Assembly (NCBI RefSeq): GCF_900129795.1
Contig: NZ_FQWW01000003.1
Span: 62,001 to 126,000, forward strand
Length of the DNA: 64,000 nt
Reading direction: 5' to 3'
Source of the DNA: Flavobacterium sp. CF108
GTDB taxonomy: Bacteria > Bacteroidota > Bacteroidia > Flavobacteriales > Flavobacteriaceae
Part shown: positions 14,971 through 24,947 of the stretch, piece after piece
Layout of the letters: each line of letters begins with the position of its first letter
Position numbering within the stretch: the first letter of the stretch is position 1
Program-made: the position numbers and the translations under genes
The notes under the pieces: generated by a model
What the model was told of the DNA's origin: nothing
The model's input: the letters and a program-made list of their open reading frames with translations, nothing else
Databases searched by the model: none

Positions 14971-17130
14971 TTATTTTTTTAATGAAAAATTGTACTGAAT
15001 TCCAAATACAAATGTTCTTGGAGCTGCCGCCGTATATGTTGGCTGTGCGTTTGTGGTATTAGCTCTCGAAACGTTGTAAGCGTATAATTTATCAGTAAGG
15101 TTCATTACGTTTCCGTATACTTCAATTCCTTTCCATTGATAACCAACTCTTGCATTGAAAATGTTATAACCGTCGTATTTTACCGTATTGATCTGATCTT
15201 GGTAATAACTTCCCACAAGCTGCCATTCGATAGAAGTCCTTAAATTAGGAAGCCAGTTTGGATAATAACTTACCTCTGAATTTCCAGACCATTTTGGAGC
15301 AGCCGGCATTTCTTTTCCATTTAAATCCTGAACAGGATCGGTTGGTTTGTCCGAAAGTTTAAAATCGATATAAGTATGCTGCGCGTAAGTTCCGCCCAAG
15401 CGAAAATTAAATTGCTGCGAAGGACGATATGAAGCTCCAAATTCAACTCCTTTATGACCCGTTTCTCCTGCTGAACGATAATCTGTTGAGTTATCCGGAA
15501 GTTTAATGTTTAGTAACTCATTTTTGCCTTCCATATAATAAAAGGCATAATCAAAATTTAATTTGTTTTGAAGGAAAGAAAGCCATCCGCCCACTTCATA
15601 ATTATCAAAAGTTGCCGGTTCTAAATTGTAATAAAAATCAGCTGGAACGCCTGTTGTTCCTCCAGTTCCGGGTTTAGTTCTAAAAATAGAGGTAATTCCG
15701 GGAGGTGCAAAACCTTGAGAATAATTGCCATAAAAGCCTGCAAACTCAACTGGATTAAAATTTGCACCTAGTTTAAAAGTGAATTTATCGTAGACTTTGC
15801 TTCCTGTAGATTTGTCTAAAGCATTATCATAGTCTACTTTCATGTTGTCGTATCGACCGCCAACTGTAAATATTAATTGTTCAATTGGATTAATACTCAA
15901 TTGCGCGTATCCTGCTGAGTTGAAAATATCTGCCATATAATCTGCTAATTTTGAATCTGGATGTTCAGCAATTATTTCATAAGAATCAACAGTTTGTTTA
16001 CCAGCTTCTCCCGGATTTAAATTAGCTTTCAAATCAATTACATAAGACCAATACGTAACTGGAGAATAATCATATAAAGCACCAGCCACAAGTTTTGTAT
16101 TTAGAAAATCAAATTTTTGAGTGTGCTGTCCAATTGCTCCGTAACTTTTAAAGTTATTTGAATTTACTTCACCTTTAGCAGTTGTAGGATTTACAGTCGG
16201 GCTCCATTTAATTCCGTAAGAAGGATTTTGACCTAATTTATTATCACGTAAATAAGCTGTAATATAACTGCTTGAATTACTGTTCCAATCGTGTTCAAGC
16301 GTTAAACGAGTTCTTAAAGCATCAGATTTTCTATAAGTAAAATTAGAAGTGCTTTTATAAGTTCTGTTATTGAAAGCGTCTTCGTTAACCGTTCCGCTCA
16401 TATCCGAATAATATTTTCCATACATCGTATTGCTTATTAATCGGGTAGAAGGAGAGATGTTATAATCGATTCTCGCATTCAAATTATCTTTGTTGTAATC
16501 AGAATAAGTCATCCAGCCATTTTCCTGTAAACTCGAAATTCCGGCAATATGAAAACCAACTTTTCCTACGGTTGCACCGCCGGCAGCCTGAAATCTTCTG
16601 TATCCATAATTATCTGCCTGAACTCCAAATTTAAATTCGGGATCAACAGGTGGTTTTATCGAAATTAAATTGATTGTTCCGCCCACAGCCTCAGGGCCGT
16701 ATAAAGAAGAAACCGGACCTTTTACCACTTCAATACTTTGCAGATTATATTGATTGATTTCTAATAAAGCATTGTGATTGAAGATTCCCATTGGGCGAAT
16801 TGGCAAGCCGTCTTCGAGATATAAATAATAAGCATTTGTTGTCATTGGCTGACGAATAGACATCATGTGCTGTTCGTTTCCTAAGTTAACCATTAAAACT
16901 CCCGGCGTTTTGTTTATAATTTCATAAACAGCAGTAGCCTTAGTTTCGTTAATAGTTTTGGCTGTTAATTTGCTAATTGCAACAGGAGTTTCTTTGCGTT
17001 TAGTAGCAGTTCTGTTGGCAGTTATAAAGACGTTTTCAAGCTCTTGAGATTTTGTTGTGTCTTTTTCTGGCTTGTTCTGCGCAAAGACAAATTGTCCTAT
17101 AAGTAATAGGATAATGTATATTTTTTTCAT
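14971..17130 (-). CDS. TonB-dependent outer-membrane receptor
   Basis: This 719-residue protein has a signal peptide (MKKIYIILLLIGQFVFA) and a short N-terminal stretch without the carboxypeptidase-like domain of SusC proteins. The plug domain (about 30-150) contains VVKGPVSSLYGPEAVGGTINLI, and a 22-strand beta barrel ends in a terminal aromatic-rich strand (FVFGIQYNFSLKK). The size and architecture are those of siderophore or metal receptors rather than glycan importers. The plug carries a Met/His-rich patch (EQHMMSIRQPM), weakly suggestive of copper. It sits between a CxGxC membrane protein and a PepSY protein on the same strand. Confidence 0.92.
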   Translation of the reverse strand: MKKIYIILLLIGQFVFAQNKPEKDTTKSQELENVFITANRTATKRKETPVAISKLTAKTINETKATAVYEIINKTPGVLMVNLGNEQHMMSIRQPMTTNAYYLYLEDGLPIRPMGIFNHNALLEINQYNLQSIEVVKGPVSSLYGPEAVGGTINLISIKPPVDPEFKFGVQADNYGYRRFQAAGGATVGKVGFHIAGISSLQENGWMTYSDYNKDNLNARIDYNISPSTRLISNTMYGKYYSDMSGTVNEDAFNNRTYKSTSNFTYRKSDALRTRLTLEHDWNSNSSSYITAYLRDNKLGQNPSYGIKWSPTVNPTTAKGEVNSNNFKSYGAIGQHTQKFDFLNTKLVAGALYDYSPVTYWSYVIDLKANLNPGEAGKQTVDSYEIIAEHPDSKLADYMADIFNSAGYAQLSINPIEQLIFTVGGRYDNMKVDYDNALDKSTGSKVYDKFTFKLGANFNPVEFAGFYGNYSQGFAPPGITSIFRTKPGTGGTTGVPADFYYNLEPATFDNYEVGGWLSFLQNKLNFDYAFYYMEGKNELLNIKLPDNSTDYRSAGETGHKGVEFGASYRPSQQFNFRLGGTYAQHTYIDFKLSDKPTDPVQDLNGKEMPAAPKWSGNSEVSYYPNWLPNLRTSIEWQLVGSYYQDQINTVKYDGYNIFNARVGYQWKGIEVYGNVMNLTDKLYAYNVSRANTTNAQPTYTAAAPRTFVFGIQYNFSLKK

Positions 17131-17228
17131 TTTAAATTTATATAAATTTTAAAGTAACGTGTGCTTTTCCTGACTTGACGACAAGAAAAAATCTTTTCAA
17201 AAACGATTGAAAAGCGGTTATCAGAAAT

Positions 17229-17606
17229 TTATATAAAATAGGATGGAGGTCGAAACGTAGTGTTTGAAATCGAAATAGGTTTTGTATCAAAAGAAGCAAA
17301 GATTTTTGCTCTTGATTCAATTGGAGTTACTAATTTAAAATTAGTCGTAGTAGTATGTTGAATGTAAACAACTTCTGCTTTTTCTTTCAGGTTGTTTTGC
17401 ATTCTTTTTTCGTTATCAGCGTATTTTTTTAAACTTTTTTGAAGTTCGCATCGACCGTTACAGGAATTAAAAACCATTTTTCGCTGTACGCAAATCGTTT
17501 TTGAAATTTCTTCCTGATTAAGTTTGAAAGAAGTGTAAACAAAGAAGCTGCCAAAAGAAGGCAGTAAAAGTGTACATGAAAGCAATATGATCAAAAATCG
17601 TTTCAA
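17229..17606 (-). CDS. Small membrane-anchored protein with CxGxC motif
   Basis: The protein has about 125 residues, with one N-terminal hydrophobic segment (FLIILLSCTLLLPSFGSFFVY) and a conserved-looking core with a Cys in KTICVQRK followed by NSCNGRCELQKSLKK. Similar small CNGxCxLxK proteins occur in Bacteroidota next to metal-uptake receptors. Metal binding by the cysteines is an inference. The open frame runs to a TTG at 17633, but that codon lies inside the promoter -7 element. The next candidate, TTG at 17606 (LKRFLIILLS), is therefore preferred. It is probably the first gene of an operon with the receptor and PepSY protein. Confidence 0.65.
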   Translation of the reverse strand: MKRFLIILLSCTLLLPSFGSFFVYTSFKLNQEEISKTICVQRKMVFNSCNGRCELQKSLKKYADNEKRMQNNLKEKAEVVYIQHTTTTNFKLVTPIESRAKIFASFDTKPISISNTTFRPPSYFI

Positions 17607-17630
17607 AACGCTATTTCTATGTTTCGAATG

Positions 17631-17662
17631 CAAAAATACATTTAATTCGCATTTATTACCAA
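17631..17662 (-). promoter_or_regulatory. Promoter of the CxGxC-receptor-PepSY operon
   Basis: On the minus strand TTG (17662-17660), 21 nt and TATTTTTG (17638-17631) fit the Bacteroidota consensus exactly. This excludes the in-frame TTG at 17633 as a start for the first gene. Confidence 0.65.
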
Positions 17663-17693
17663 GAGTTTCGGGAAAAGTTTTTTTTGAAAGTGT

Positions 17694-17830
17694 TCAGTGT
17701 TCAGGTTTTTAGTGTTCAGTCCGGTTTGTAAACTAAAAACCCGACAGGTTTTAAAAACCTGTCGGGTTTGATATATAATTTGAGTATCAGTCTAAAAACT
17801 GTAACTGAACACTAAAAACCTGAACACTGA
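17694..17830. repeat. Nested palindrome: 27-bp outer arms and a terminator-like inner hairpin
   Basis: The outer arms 17694-17720 and 17804-17830 are exact reverse complements built of the words GTGTTCAG and TTTTTAGTGTTCAG. Inside, AAACCCGACAGGTTTT (17737-17752) pairs with AAAACCTGTCGGGTTT (17754-17769), giving a strong hairpin that may terminate secA. A related outer sequence recurs at 40618-40700. Confidence 0.8.
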
Positions 17831-17841
17831 ATACTAAAAAA

Positions 17842-20800
17842 TTATTCCTTAACAATAACCCAAGCTCCAGAAGCTAAAAGAGTTTCTGCTTTTTTGAATT
17901 TCATTGTTTCTGTTTTACCAGTTGCAACTTCCTGAACTGTTACAGTATCATTACGATTGATTTTTGGCATATCTCTCACAATCGTTTCTGTAACCTGACG
18001 TTGTTGTGTTTCTCCAGCTTCGCGGTTGATGCTTTCACTGTTAGGAATTTCGTCTTTGCTTAATTGTAAATTCTCTTTTTGACGAACTTCTCTTGCTTCG
18101 TGAATTTCAGAAGTAACGTTTTGAGCTGGTAAATCACCTTTAAACAAGAATGAAATAACTTCTTTATTAACGTTGTCTAACATTCCTCTAAACAAGTTGA
18201 AAGCTTCTAATTTATAGATAAGTAATGGATCTTTTTGTTCGTGAACAGCCAATTGAACAGATTGTTTCAATTCGTCCATTTTACGTAAGTGTTTTTTCCA
18301 AGCCTCATCAACAATAGAAAGTGTGATGTTTTTCTCGAAATCAGCAATTAATTGCGCTCCTTCGCTTTCGTAAGCTTTTTTCAAGTCTGTAACAACATTC
18401 AAAGTTTTGATTCCGTCTGTAAAAGGAACTACAATTCTTTCGAAATGGTTGTTTGGCTCTTCATAAACTCCTCTAATAATTGGGAAAGCTTCTCTTGCGC
18501 TTCTTTCTGTTTTTTCAGTGTAGAAAGTTAAAGCTTCTTTGTATACTTTTCCAGTAACTTCAATGTCTGATAATTTTTGGAAATCAGCTTCTGAAATTGG
18601 AGAAGTAATTCCGAAATAACGAATTAAGTCAAAATCAAAACTTTTAAAATCATTTGCAATTTTATTGTTGCTTACAATTAATTCGCAGGTATCATAAAGC
18701 ATATTAGCGATATCCAGTTTTAAACGCTCGCCAAACAATGCGTGACGACGACGTTTGTAAACTACTTCACGCTGAGAGTTCATAACGTCATCATATTCTA
18801 ATAAACGTTTACGGACACCAAAGTTGTTTTCTTCTACTTTTTTCTGAGCACGTTCGATAGATTTAGTCATCATAGAATGCTGAATAACTTCACCTTCTTT
18901 CAATCCCATTCTGTCCATCACTTTAGCAACTCTTTCAGAACCAAATAAACGCATTAGGTTATCTTCAAGAGAAACATAAAATTGAGAACTTCCCGGATCT
19001 CCCTGACGACCAGAACGACCACGTAACTGTCTGTCAACACGACGTGAATCATGACGTTCTGTACCCACGATTGCTAAACCTCCGGCAGCTTTTACTTCTG
19101 GAGATAATTTAATATCGGTACCACGACCAGCCATGTTTGTTGCAATAGTTACAACTCCGGCTTTACCAGCTTCTTCAACGATTTGTGCCTCTTGCTTGTG
19201 CATTTTAGCATTCAATACGTTATGAGTGATTCCTCTCATTTTAAGCATACGGCTTAATAATTCTGAAATCTCTACAGAAGTTGTTCCAATCAATACTGGC
19301 CTTCCAGCGTTTGATAATTCGGTAACGTCTTCAATTACAGCGTTGAATTTCTCACGTGTAGTTTTATAGATATAATCTTCTTTATCGTGTCTTGAAATTG
19401 GACGGTTAGTTGGAATTTCAACAACATCCAATTTGTAAATCTGCCATAACTCTCCAGCTTCTGTAACCGCTGTACCCGTCATACCACCTAATTTGCTGTA
19501 CATTCTGAAATAATTCTGTAATGTAACTGTTGCAAAAGTCTGCGTTGCAGCTTCGATTTTTACGTTTTCTTTAGCTTCGATCGCTTGGTGTAAACCGTCA
19601 GAATAACGACGACCATCCATGATACGACCTGTTTGCTCATCGACAATCATAATTTTGTTGTCCATGATAACGTATTCTACATCTTTTTCAAAAAGAGCAT
19701 ACGCTTTTAAAAGCTGGGTAAGAGTGTGAATACGCTCGCTTTTTACTCCAAAATCCTGGAATAATCTTTCTTTAGCTTCTGCTTCACCGTCTTTGTCCAG
19801 TTTTTGTTTTTCGATTGCAGCAATTTCAGTTCCAATATCCGGAAGCACGAAAAAGTCAGCATCTGTATCTCCTGAAAGGTATTGGATACCGTTATCAGTC
19901 AATTCAACTTGATTGTTTTTTTCTTCAATTACAAAATACAAAGCTTCATCCACTTTATGCATTTCGCGATTGTTATCCTGCATGTATTGATTTTCAGTTT
20001 TTTGAAGCAATTGTTTAATTCCTTCTTCACTTAAAAATTTAATTAATGCTTTATTTTTAGGTAAACTTCTGTAAGCTCTTAACAATAAGAATCCGCCTTC
20101 TTTAGTATTTCCTTCTTTGATTAATTTTTTAGCATCTGCCAAGAAACCATTCGCCAACTGACGTTGTTGTGCAACTAAGTTTTCGATTTTTGGTTTCAAC
20201 TCGTTAAATTCATGACGATCTCCCTGCGGAACTGGTCCTGAAATAATAAGCGGTGTTCTTGCATCATCAATTAATACAGAATCGACCTCGTCGACAATAG
20301 CATAATTGTGTTTTCTTTGAACTAAATCACTAGGCGAGTGCGCCATGTTATCTCTTAAGTAGTCAAAACCAAATTCGTTGTTGGTTCCATAAGTGATATC
20401 AGCATCGTAAGCTTTCTTTCTTTGTTCTGTACTTGGCTGGTGATTATCGATACAATCTACAGATAAACCGTGGAATTCGAATAAAGGCGCTTTCCACGTG
20501 CTGTCACGTTTTGCTAAGTAGTCATTCACCGTTACTAAGTGAACTCCGTTTCCTGTCAAAGCGTTTAAGTATAATGGAAGTGTAGCAACCAAAGTTTTAC
20601 CTTCACCCGTTTGCATTTCGGCAACTTTACCTTCGTGCAGAACCATTCCACCAATCAACTGAACATCATAGTGAATCATGTCCCAAGTAATGTCTTTTCC
20701 GGCAGCATTCCATTTGTTAGCCCAAACAGATTTTTCACCGTCAATTGTAATATATGGTTTTGTTGCAGAGAATTCGCGGTCTTTTGCAGTTGCAGTAACC

Positions 20801-21189
20801 TCGATATGAGAGTTTTCTTTGAAACGACGAGCCGTTTCTTTTACTACAGAAAACGCTTCTGGAAGAATTTCCAATAAAGTTTTTTCAGAGATTTCATAAG
20901 CTTCTTTTTCAAGAGCGTCTATTGCATCATAAATATCTTCTCTTTTGTCGATATCCTCAATATTTTCAACTTCAGCTTTTAGAGAAGCGATTTTTGCATC
21001 TTTATCTGCCCTTGCTTCTTTAATTTTTTCTTTAAAATAAGCGGTTCTCGCTCTTAGTTCGTCATGAGATAAACCCATTAAACTAGTTTCGAAAGTCTTA
21101 ATTTTGTTTAAGTAAGGTTGTAAAGCTTTGACATCTTTTTGAGATTTATCACCTACAAAGACCTTAATGATGCTATTTATGAAACTCAT
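17842..21189 (-). CDS. secA: Protein translocase ATPase SecA
   Basis: This 1115-residue motor of the Sec pathway drives preproteins through SecYEG. Motifs seen are Walker A MQTGEGKT, the DEAD-type box [30 protein letters not shown] and [20 protein letters not shown]. The protein is longer than E. coli SecA (about 900), mainly from a roughly 100-residue insertion after the first motor segment (around residues 325-430), as is usual in Bacteroidota. The C-terminus ([10 protein letters not shown]) lacks the CxCx8CH zinc motif used for SecB binding elsewhere. A hairpin terminator separates it from the DUF2795 gene upstream. Confidence 0.97.
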   Translation of the reverse strand: MSFINSIIKVFVGDKSQKDVKALQPYLNKIKTFETSLMGLSHDELRARTAYFKEKIKEARADKDAKIASLKAEVENIEDIDKREDIYDAIDALEKEAYEISEKTLLEILPEAFSVVKETARRFKENSHIEVTATAKDREFSATKPYITIDGEKSVWANKWNAAGKDITWDMIHYDVQLIGGMVLHEGKVAEMQTGEGKTLVATLPLYLNALTGNGVHLVTVNDYLAKRDSTWKAPLFEFHGLSVDCIDNHQPSTEQRKKAYDADITYGTNNEFGFDYLRDNMAHSPSDLVQRKHNYAIVDEVDSVLIDDARTPLIISGPVPQGDRHEFNELKPKIENLVAQQRQLANGFLADAKKLIKEGNTKEGGFLLLRAYRSLPKNKALIKFLSEEGIKQLLQKTENQYMQDNNREMHKVDEALYFVIEEKNNQVELTDNGIQYLSGDTDADFFVLPDIGTEIAAIEKQKLDKDGEAEAKERLFQDFGVKSERIHTLTQLLKAYALFEKDVEYVIMDNKIMIVDEQTGRIMDGRRYSDGLHQAIEAKENVKIEAATQTFATVTLQNYFRMYSKLGGMTGTAVTEAGELWQIYKLDVVEIPTNRPISRHDKEDYIYKTTREKFNAVIEDVTELSNAGRPVLIGTTSVEISELLSRMLKMRGITHNVLNAKMHKQEAQIVEEAGKAGVVTIATNMAGRGTDIKLSPEVKAAGGLAIVGTERHDSRRVDRQLRGRSGRQGDPGSSQFYVSLEDNLMRLFGSERVAKVMDRMGLKEGEVIQHSMMTKSIERAQKKVEENNFGVRKRLLEYDDVMNSQREVVYKRRRHALFGERLKLDIANMLYDTCELIVSNNKIANDFKSFDFDLIRYFGITSPISEADFQKLSDIEVTGKVYKEALTFYTEKTERSAREAFPIIRGVYEEPNNHFERIVVPFTDGIKTLNVVTDLKKAYESEGAQLIADFEKNITLSIVDEAWKKHLRKMDELKQSVQLAVHEQKDPLLIYKLEAFNLFRGMLDNVNKEVISFLFKGDLPAQNVTSEIHEAREVRQKENLQLSKDEIPNSESINREAGETQQRQVTETIVRDMPKINRNDTVTVQEVATGKTETMKFKKAETLLASGAWVIVKE

Positions 21190-21231
21190 AATTTATTTGT
21201 ATTTCTTTATTATATAATATGTATTTGAACC

Positions 21232-21262
21232 AAAAAAAAAGCCTCTATGATGAGACTTTTTC
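21232..21262 (-). terminator. Terminator after the DUF2795 gene
   Basis: On the minus strand AAGTCTC and GAGGCTT pair (one G-T wobble) around ATCAT and run into nine Ts. It lies between the DUF2795 stop and the secA start. Confidence 0.75.
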
Positions 21263-21276
21263 CTTTGGTTTATTTT

Positions 21277-21498
21277 TTAATATTCATCCTCATTCCAAAG
21301 ATAATCTTCGTCTGTTGGATAATCAGGCCAAATTTCTTCCATTGATTCATATATCTCGCCTTCGTCTTCTATTGACTGAAGGTTTTCTACTACTTCTAAT
21401 GGAGCACCAGCTCTAATAGCGTAGTCAATAAGTTCGTCTTTGTTAGCAGGCCATGGCGCATCACTTAAATAAGATGCTAATTCTAATGTCCAATACAT
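21277..21498 (-). CDS. DUF2795 domain-containing small protein
   Basis: This acidic 73-residue protein begins MYWTLELASYLSDAPWPANKDELIDYAIRAG and continues LEVVENLQSIEDEGEIYESMEEIW. That pattern is the DUF2795 fold found as a small stand-alone protein in many bacteria, frequently upstream of secA in flavobacteria. It has no cysteines, signal peptide or membrane segment. Its function is unknown. The start ATG is well placed. Confidence 0.85.
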   Translation of the reverse strand: MYWTLELASYLSDAPWPANKDELIDYAIRAGAPLEVVENLQSIEDEGEIYESMEEIWPDYPTDEDYLWNEDEY

Positions 21499-21593
21499 CT
21501 GTTATCTGTTTAGTTTGTGCAAAAATAAATTTTTTACTGAAAAAGACAAGTAAAATTTGATTTATTTTAATAAAATTTAAGAACGTCCTGTTA

Positions 21594-21672
21594 ATTGCAG
21601 ATTTTAGATTGTTAATTTTAGATTTATAGAATCTTGAAAAATCTAAAATCTTAAGTCTAAAATCTAAAATTT
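21594..21672. repeat. AATCTAAAATCTAAAATT-type inverted tract
   Basis: Repeats of GATTTTAGATT lie in one orientation, followed by AATCTAAAATC in the other. They flank the 3' end of the adenosyltransferase gene. The same words recur at 22246-22331 and, shorter, near 49.6 kb. Confidence 0.6.
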
Positions 21673-22241
21673 TACTTTCTCGGAATCCATTTCACTTCCT
21701 CCGCTTTTAAGTCAAACGACAACTTCCGTGCCAAGACAAAAAGGTAGTCAGAAAGTCGGTTTAAGTACATAATTGCGATTTCAGGAACGTGTTCATTATG
21801 GCTTAAATGTACTGCCAAACGTTCTGCTCGACGACATATACAGCGCGCTATATGACAATGTGACACGGTTGGGTGTCCGCCTGGTAAAACAAAATGAGTC
21901 ATTTGCGGAAGACTTTCTTCCATTTTATCTATTTCGTTTTCGAGTAATTCGATATCTGAGTCAATTATTCCGAGATTTTTTAAGCGGAGTTCTCCGTTTT
22001 TTAAAACCTCTTTTTCCTGCGGAGTTGCCAAAATGGCGCCTACAGTAAAAAGACGATCCTGAATTTCTATTAAAATAGTTTTATAATGCGAATCTATTTC
22101 CTGATCGCGAATTAATCCTATATAAGAATTAAGTTCATCAACAGTTCCATAACTGTCAATCCTGATATGATCTTTAGGAACGCGCGTGCCTCCAAAAAGA
22201 GCCGTTGTTCCTTTGTCGCCTGTTTTGGTATATACTTTCAT
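21672..22241 (-). CDS. Cob(I)yrinic acid a,c-diamide adenosyltransferase (PduO type)
   Basis: This 189-residue enzyme attaches the 5'-deoxyadenosyl group of ATP to cob(I)alamin to make coenzyme B12. Family motifs are TKTGDKGTTALFGGTRVPK near the N-terminus (ATP site), DSYGTVDELNSYIG and CHIARCICRRAERLAV (active-site Arg/Glu helix). The length is typical. It is not part of a cobalamin cluster here, but a B12-binding-type radical SAM gene is present at 60.9 kb. AATCTAAAATC-type repeat tracts lie on both sides. Confidence 0.92.
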   Translation of the reverse strand: MKVYTKTGDKGTTALFGGTRVPKDHIRIDSYGTVDELNSYIGLIRDQEIDSHYKTILIEIQDRLFTVGAILATPQEKEVLKNGELRLKNLGIIDSDIELLENEIDKMEESLPQMTHFVLPGGHPTVSHCHIARCICRRAERLAVHLSHNEHVPEIAIMYLNRLSDYLFVLARKLSFDLKAEEVKWIPRK

Positions 22242-22245
22242 GGTT

Positions 22246-22331
22246 ATTTTAGATTTTAGATTTCTGATTTTAGATTTTAGATTTTAGATTTACAGGATTC
22301 AATCTGAAATCTAAAATCTACAATCTAAAAT
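22246..22331. repeat. Inverted tract of TTTTAGATT words
   Basis: Tandem TTTTAGATT units (about 22249-22290) face AATCTAAAATCTACAATCTAAAATT (about 22308-22331). This is the same family as the tract at 21594-21672, so the adenosyltransferase gene is bracketed by two copies. Confidence 0.6.
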
Positions 22332-23017
22332 TATTTCGTCGTGTCGCTTTCAATTAAACCATCACGCAAACGAATAACACGGTGTGCGTAGGCAGCGATA
22401 TCTTCTTCGTGAGTTACTAAGATTACTGTATTTCCTTGTGCATGAATATCTCCAAAAAGTTTCATGATTTCTACAGAAGTTTTACTGTCTAAGTTTCCTG
22501 TTGGTTCATCGGCTAAAATAATCGAAGGTTTGTTGACCAAAGCACGGGCAATGGCAACACGCTGGCGTTGTCCTCCAGATAACTGATTTGGCTGGTGATC
22601 CATTCTGTCAGCTAGATTTACTTGTGTTAAAACCTCAGTAGCTCTCGCATTTCTGTCCGATTTTGAATATCCGGCATAAATCATAGGTAATGCAACATTA
22701 TCTAAAGCCGTAGTTCTTGGTAAAAGATTAAAAGTTTGAAAAACAAATCCGATTTCTGTATTACGAATTCCGGCTAGTTCGTCATCACGCATTTGGCTCA
22801 CATCTTTTCCGTTCAAAACATAACGTCCGGAAGTTGGTGTATCCAAGCAACCTAATAAATTCATTAAAGTTGATTTTCCAGATCCCGAAGGCCCCATTAA
22901 AGCGACGTATTCGCCTTTGTTGATTTCTAAATCAATTCCTTTTAAAACATAGACGATTTCATTACCAAGTACAAAATTTCGTCTTATGTCGGTTATTTTA
23001 ATTAATGGATTTGCCAT
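22331..23017 (-). CDS. ABC transporter ATP-binding protein (MacB/LolD type)
   Basis: This 228-residue ATPase has Walker [10 protein letters not shown], the Q-loop [18 protein letters not shown], signature [15 protein letters not shown], Walker [14 protein letters not shown] and switch His in [14 protein letters not shown]. The sequence class is that of MacB/LolD/FtsE-like ATPases that drive FtsX-type permeases in lipoprotein release or efflux. No permease gene is adjacent, so its partner must be elsewhere. It is divergent from the following lipoprotein gene. Confidence 0.92.
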   Translation of the reverse strand: MANPLIKITDIRRNFVLGNEIVYVLKGIDLEINKGEYVALMGPSGSGKSTLMNLLGCLDTPTSGRYVLNGKDVSQMRDDELAGIRNTEIGFVFQTFNLLPRTTALDNVALPMIYAGYSKSDRNARATEVLTQVNLADRMDHQPNQLSGGQRQRVAIARALVNKPSIILADEPTGNLDSKTSVEIMKLFGDIHAQGNTVILVTHEEDIAAYAHRVIRLRDGLIESDTTK

Positions 23018-23250
23018 TTCGTTTTACAATTTTGGATTTAAAAGTACAAAACACTTTTCATAAAAATGATAAGTAGTTTAGAAATGGATTTTGTTACAAA
23101 AGCTTTTTAATAGATATGTATTAAAATAAATATGTTTTTTAAAGCAGAAACGGTTATATCATTTTCGATTGATTTTGCATAATTGTCATTATTTTATGAA
23201 TTTTATAGTATTAAAATGTTTTTAAAATTTCAAACATGACAATAATGTAA

Positions 23251-23279
23251 TTTGTTTGGTTAGTTATTTGGTAAATTTG
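23251..23279 (+). promoter_or_regulatory. Promoter of the 23.3-kb lipoprotein gene
   Basis: TTTG (23251-23254), 17 nt and TAAATTTG (23272-23279) lie 29 nt before the ATG. The -7 element is a full match; the spacing is at the short end. The rest of the 290-bp divergent region shows nothing else clear. Confidence 0.5.
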
Positions 23280-23307
23280 ATTATAATTAATTAAAACAAT
23301 CAGTATT

Positions 23308-23967
23308 ATGAAAAATATTCAAATGGTATTAGGAATCGCATTAATTGCATTAAGCTTTACATCGTGTAAAGATGAAAAACAAGAACAAGCTCAGAAAAAA
23401 GTTGACGCTTATGCAGCTTACGTTGATTCAGTTAAAAATGTTTCAGCAGAAAATTTAAAAGCAGACTGGAAAGCAGTTGATGCTGAATATGATAGAAGAT
23501 CTCAGGAAGCTCAGGCAGCGTTAGCAGATTTAAAAGATAATTCGGCTGCGACCGAAAAAATAAATGCAAGTAAAGTTAAATATGAAGAGTTTAAAAATGA
23601 GATGACCACCGTTTTTGCCCCTCCAGCTCCAAGTCCGAAACAACAATTAAGAAACGCCTTATTTGGTGAAGGAAAAATTGGCGATGATATGAACTTTGAC
23701 TGGGTTAATGCTCAAAATATTCACAGTGTGTACCAACAATTTGTTCATACTGTTGAAGATAACAAAGATAAATATTCAAGAGAAGACTGGGATGAAGTTA
23801 AACTGATGTATGAAGCACTTGACAGCCGTAAAAATACAGTTGAAAAAGAAGGACTTACAGCAGAAGATAATAGAAAAATTGCCGGTCTAAAAATTAAATT
23901 TGCACCAATGTATACTGTTAACAGAATGGGTGCAAAATCTGAAGAAAATAAAGAGGCTAAAAAATAA
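23308..23967 (+). CDS. Hypothetical lipoprotein, helical
   Basis: This 219-residue protein has a lipoprotein signal peptide (ALIALSFTSC, lipid-attachment Cys20) and a charged, Ala/Lys/Glu-rich body that is probably mostly helical with coiled-coil tendency (residues about 25-105). After a Pro-rich break (FAPPAPSPKQQLRN), about 70 residues with the DWVNAQNIHSVYQQFVHTVE segment follow. The acidic residue after Cys20 (Lys-Asp-Glu) may favour surface export in Bacteroidota, which is uncertain. No enzymatic motif is visible and I do not recognise the family. It is a single-gene unit ended by a strong terminator. Confidence 0.75.
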   Translation: MKNIQMVLGIALIALSFTSCKDEKQEQAQKKVDAYAAYVDSVKNVSAENLKADWKAVDAEYDRRSQEAQAALADLKDNSAATEKINASKVKYEEFKNEMTTVFAPPAPSPKQQLRNALFGEGKIGDDMNFDWVNAQNIHSVYQQFVHTVEDNKDKYSREDWDEVKLMYEALDSRKNTVEKEGLTAEDNRKIAGLKIKFAPMYTVNRMGAKSEENKEAKK

Positions 23968-23987
23968 TTGTAAATATTTTGAATTAG

Positions 23988-24023
23988 AAAAAAATGGCAA
24001 TCAGAAATGATTGCCATTTTTTT
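23988..24023. terminator. Bidirectional terminator
   Basis: AAAAAAATGGCAATCA and TGATTGCCATTTTTTT form a near-perfect stem with a four-base loop between two convergent genes. Confidence 0.9.
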
Positions 24024-24045
24024 ATTGTAAAATTTCTAAAAGAGC

Positions 24046-24897
24046 TTAATTCTCAAATTTCCTTAAATCGTCTAAAAAAAGTTTCCAAATACTCTCTTTA
24101 AATTTATTTTTAAAGAAGCCAAAATGGCCAATATCTTTTACGCCAAATTCTTCGGCTTTTAAATGCGTTCTGGTTACTTCAGCATTTTTAAATTGTGAAG
24201 CAATCCAATTTACTGCCGGGACAGTTGCATAAAAATCATTATCGATACTATAAGAAATAATTTTACATTTAATTTTATCATAATGCTCTTTTACATTGTC
24301 GATACAATCAAAATGATAATTTGGTTTTTTACACCATTTTGCCCATTCCAGAGCCATTTCTTTTGGTAAATCTTCCATGCGGGTAAAATGGCTGGAAGGC
24401 AGATAATTGAAAATTCTGCAAAATAAAGGTATAGTAACATACCACAAAAATTGCATTTTTAGTCTTTCAAATCCTTTCCAGTGAATCCAGCTTCCAGATT
24501 GTGATACAGCCATGATTACGCCTTCAAATAAATTATTTGAAGGAACTAAACCTATAAGCTGACCGCCAATACTGTGTGTTATGATGAATATTTTGCTGTC
24601 TGGATTTTTATTTTTGACATACTGAACCACACTTTCAAAGTCGTTTTGTGCCCAATTTGTGGCTGTTGTAGAAAACTTCTTTAGAGATTCTGGTTTTGAA
24701 TCGCCAATTCCTCCGTAATCAAAAGTGAAAACAGAATAATTGTTTTTAGATAAAAACTTTGAAAAATTCTGATAATAATTTTGCTTAACTCCTGTGGCAG
24801 AAGCAATAATAACACAATTGGCATTTGGATTGTCTGAAAGAAATTCAGTTACAGCTATTGAATATTGTAAAGGTGTATCAATTTTTATTGCATTCAT
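24046..24897 (-). CDS. Alpha/beta hydrolase
   Basis: This 283-residue hydrolase has the nucleophile elbow in THSIGGQLIG (Ser in HSIGG), the oxyanion region ASATGVKQNYY, TFDYGGIGDS, and a terminal His in KDIGHFGFF. Asp in YSIDNDFYATVPA may be the acid. The substrate is unknown. No signal peptide is present. The open frame begins at a TTG at 24918, which coincides with the last bases of a TACATTTG -7 promoter element. The ATG at 24897 (MNAIKIDTPLQYS) is therefore the better start. Confidence 0.82.
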   Translation of the reverse strand: MNAIKIDTPLQYSIAVTEFLSDNPNANCVIIASATGVKQNYYQNFSKFLSKNNYSVFTFDYGGIGDSKPESLKKFSTTATNWAQNDFESVVQYVKNKNPDSKIFIITHSIGGQLIGLVPSNNLFEGVIMAVSQSGSWIHWKGFERLKMQFLWYVTIPLFCRIFNYLPSSHFTRMEDLPKEMALEWAKWCKKPNYHFDCIDNVKEHYDKIKCKIISYSIDNDFYATVPAVNWIASQFKNAEVTRTHLKAEEFGVKDIGHFGFFKNKFKESIWKLFLDDLRKFEN

Positions 24898-24915
24898 ATA
24901 AACTTCGTATGGTAA

Positions 24916-24923
24916 CAAATGTA
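24916..24923 (-). promoter_or_regulatory. -7 element that decides the hydrolase start
   Basis: TACATTTG on the minus strand matches TAnnTTTG. Its final TTG is the upstream in-frame start candidate, which is thereby ruled out. No good -33 element was seen. Confidence 0.4.
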
Positions 24924-24947
24924 ATAAAAATTGTATACTGAAATTTG

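Noticed and set aside
19815..20877. Open frames antisense to secA
   Set aside because: They are shadows of the conserved secA frame with no start context or family resemblance.
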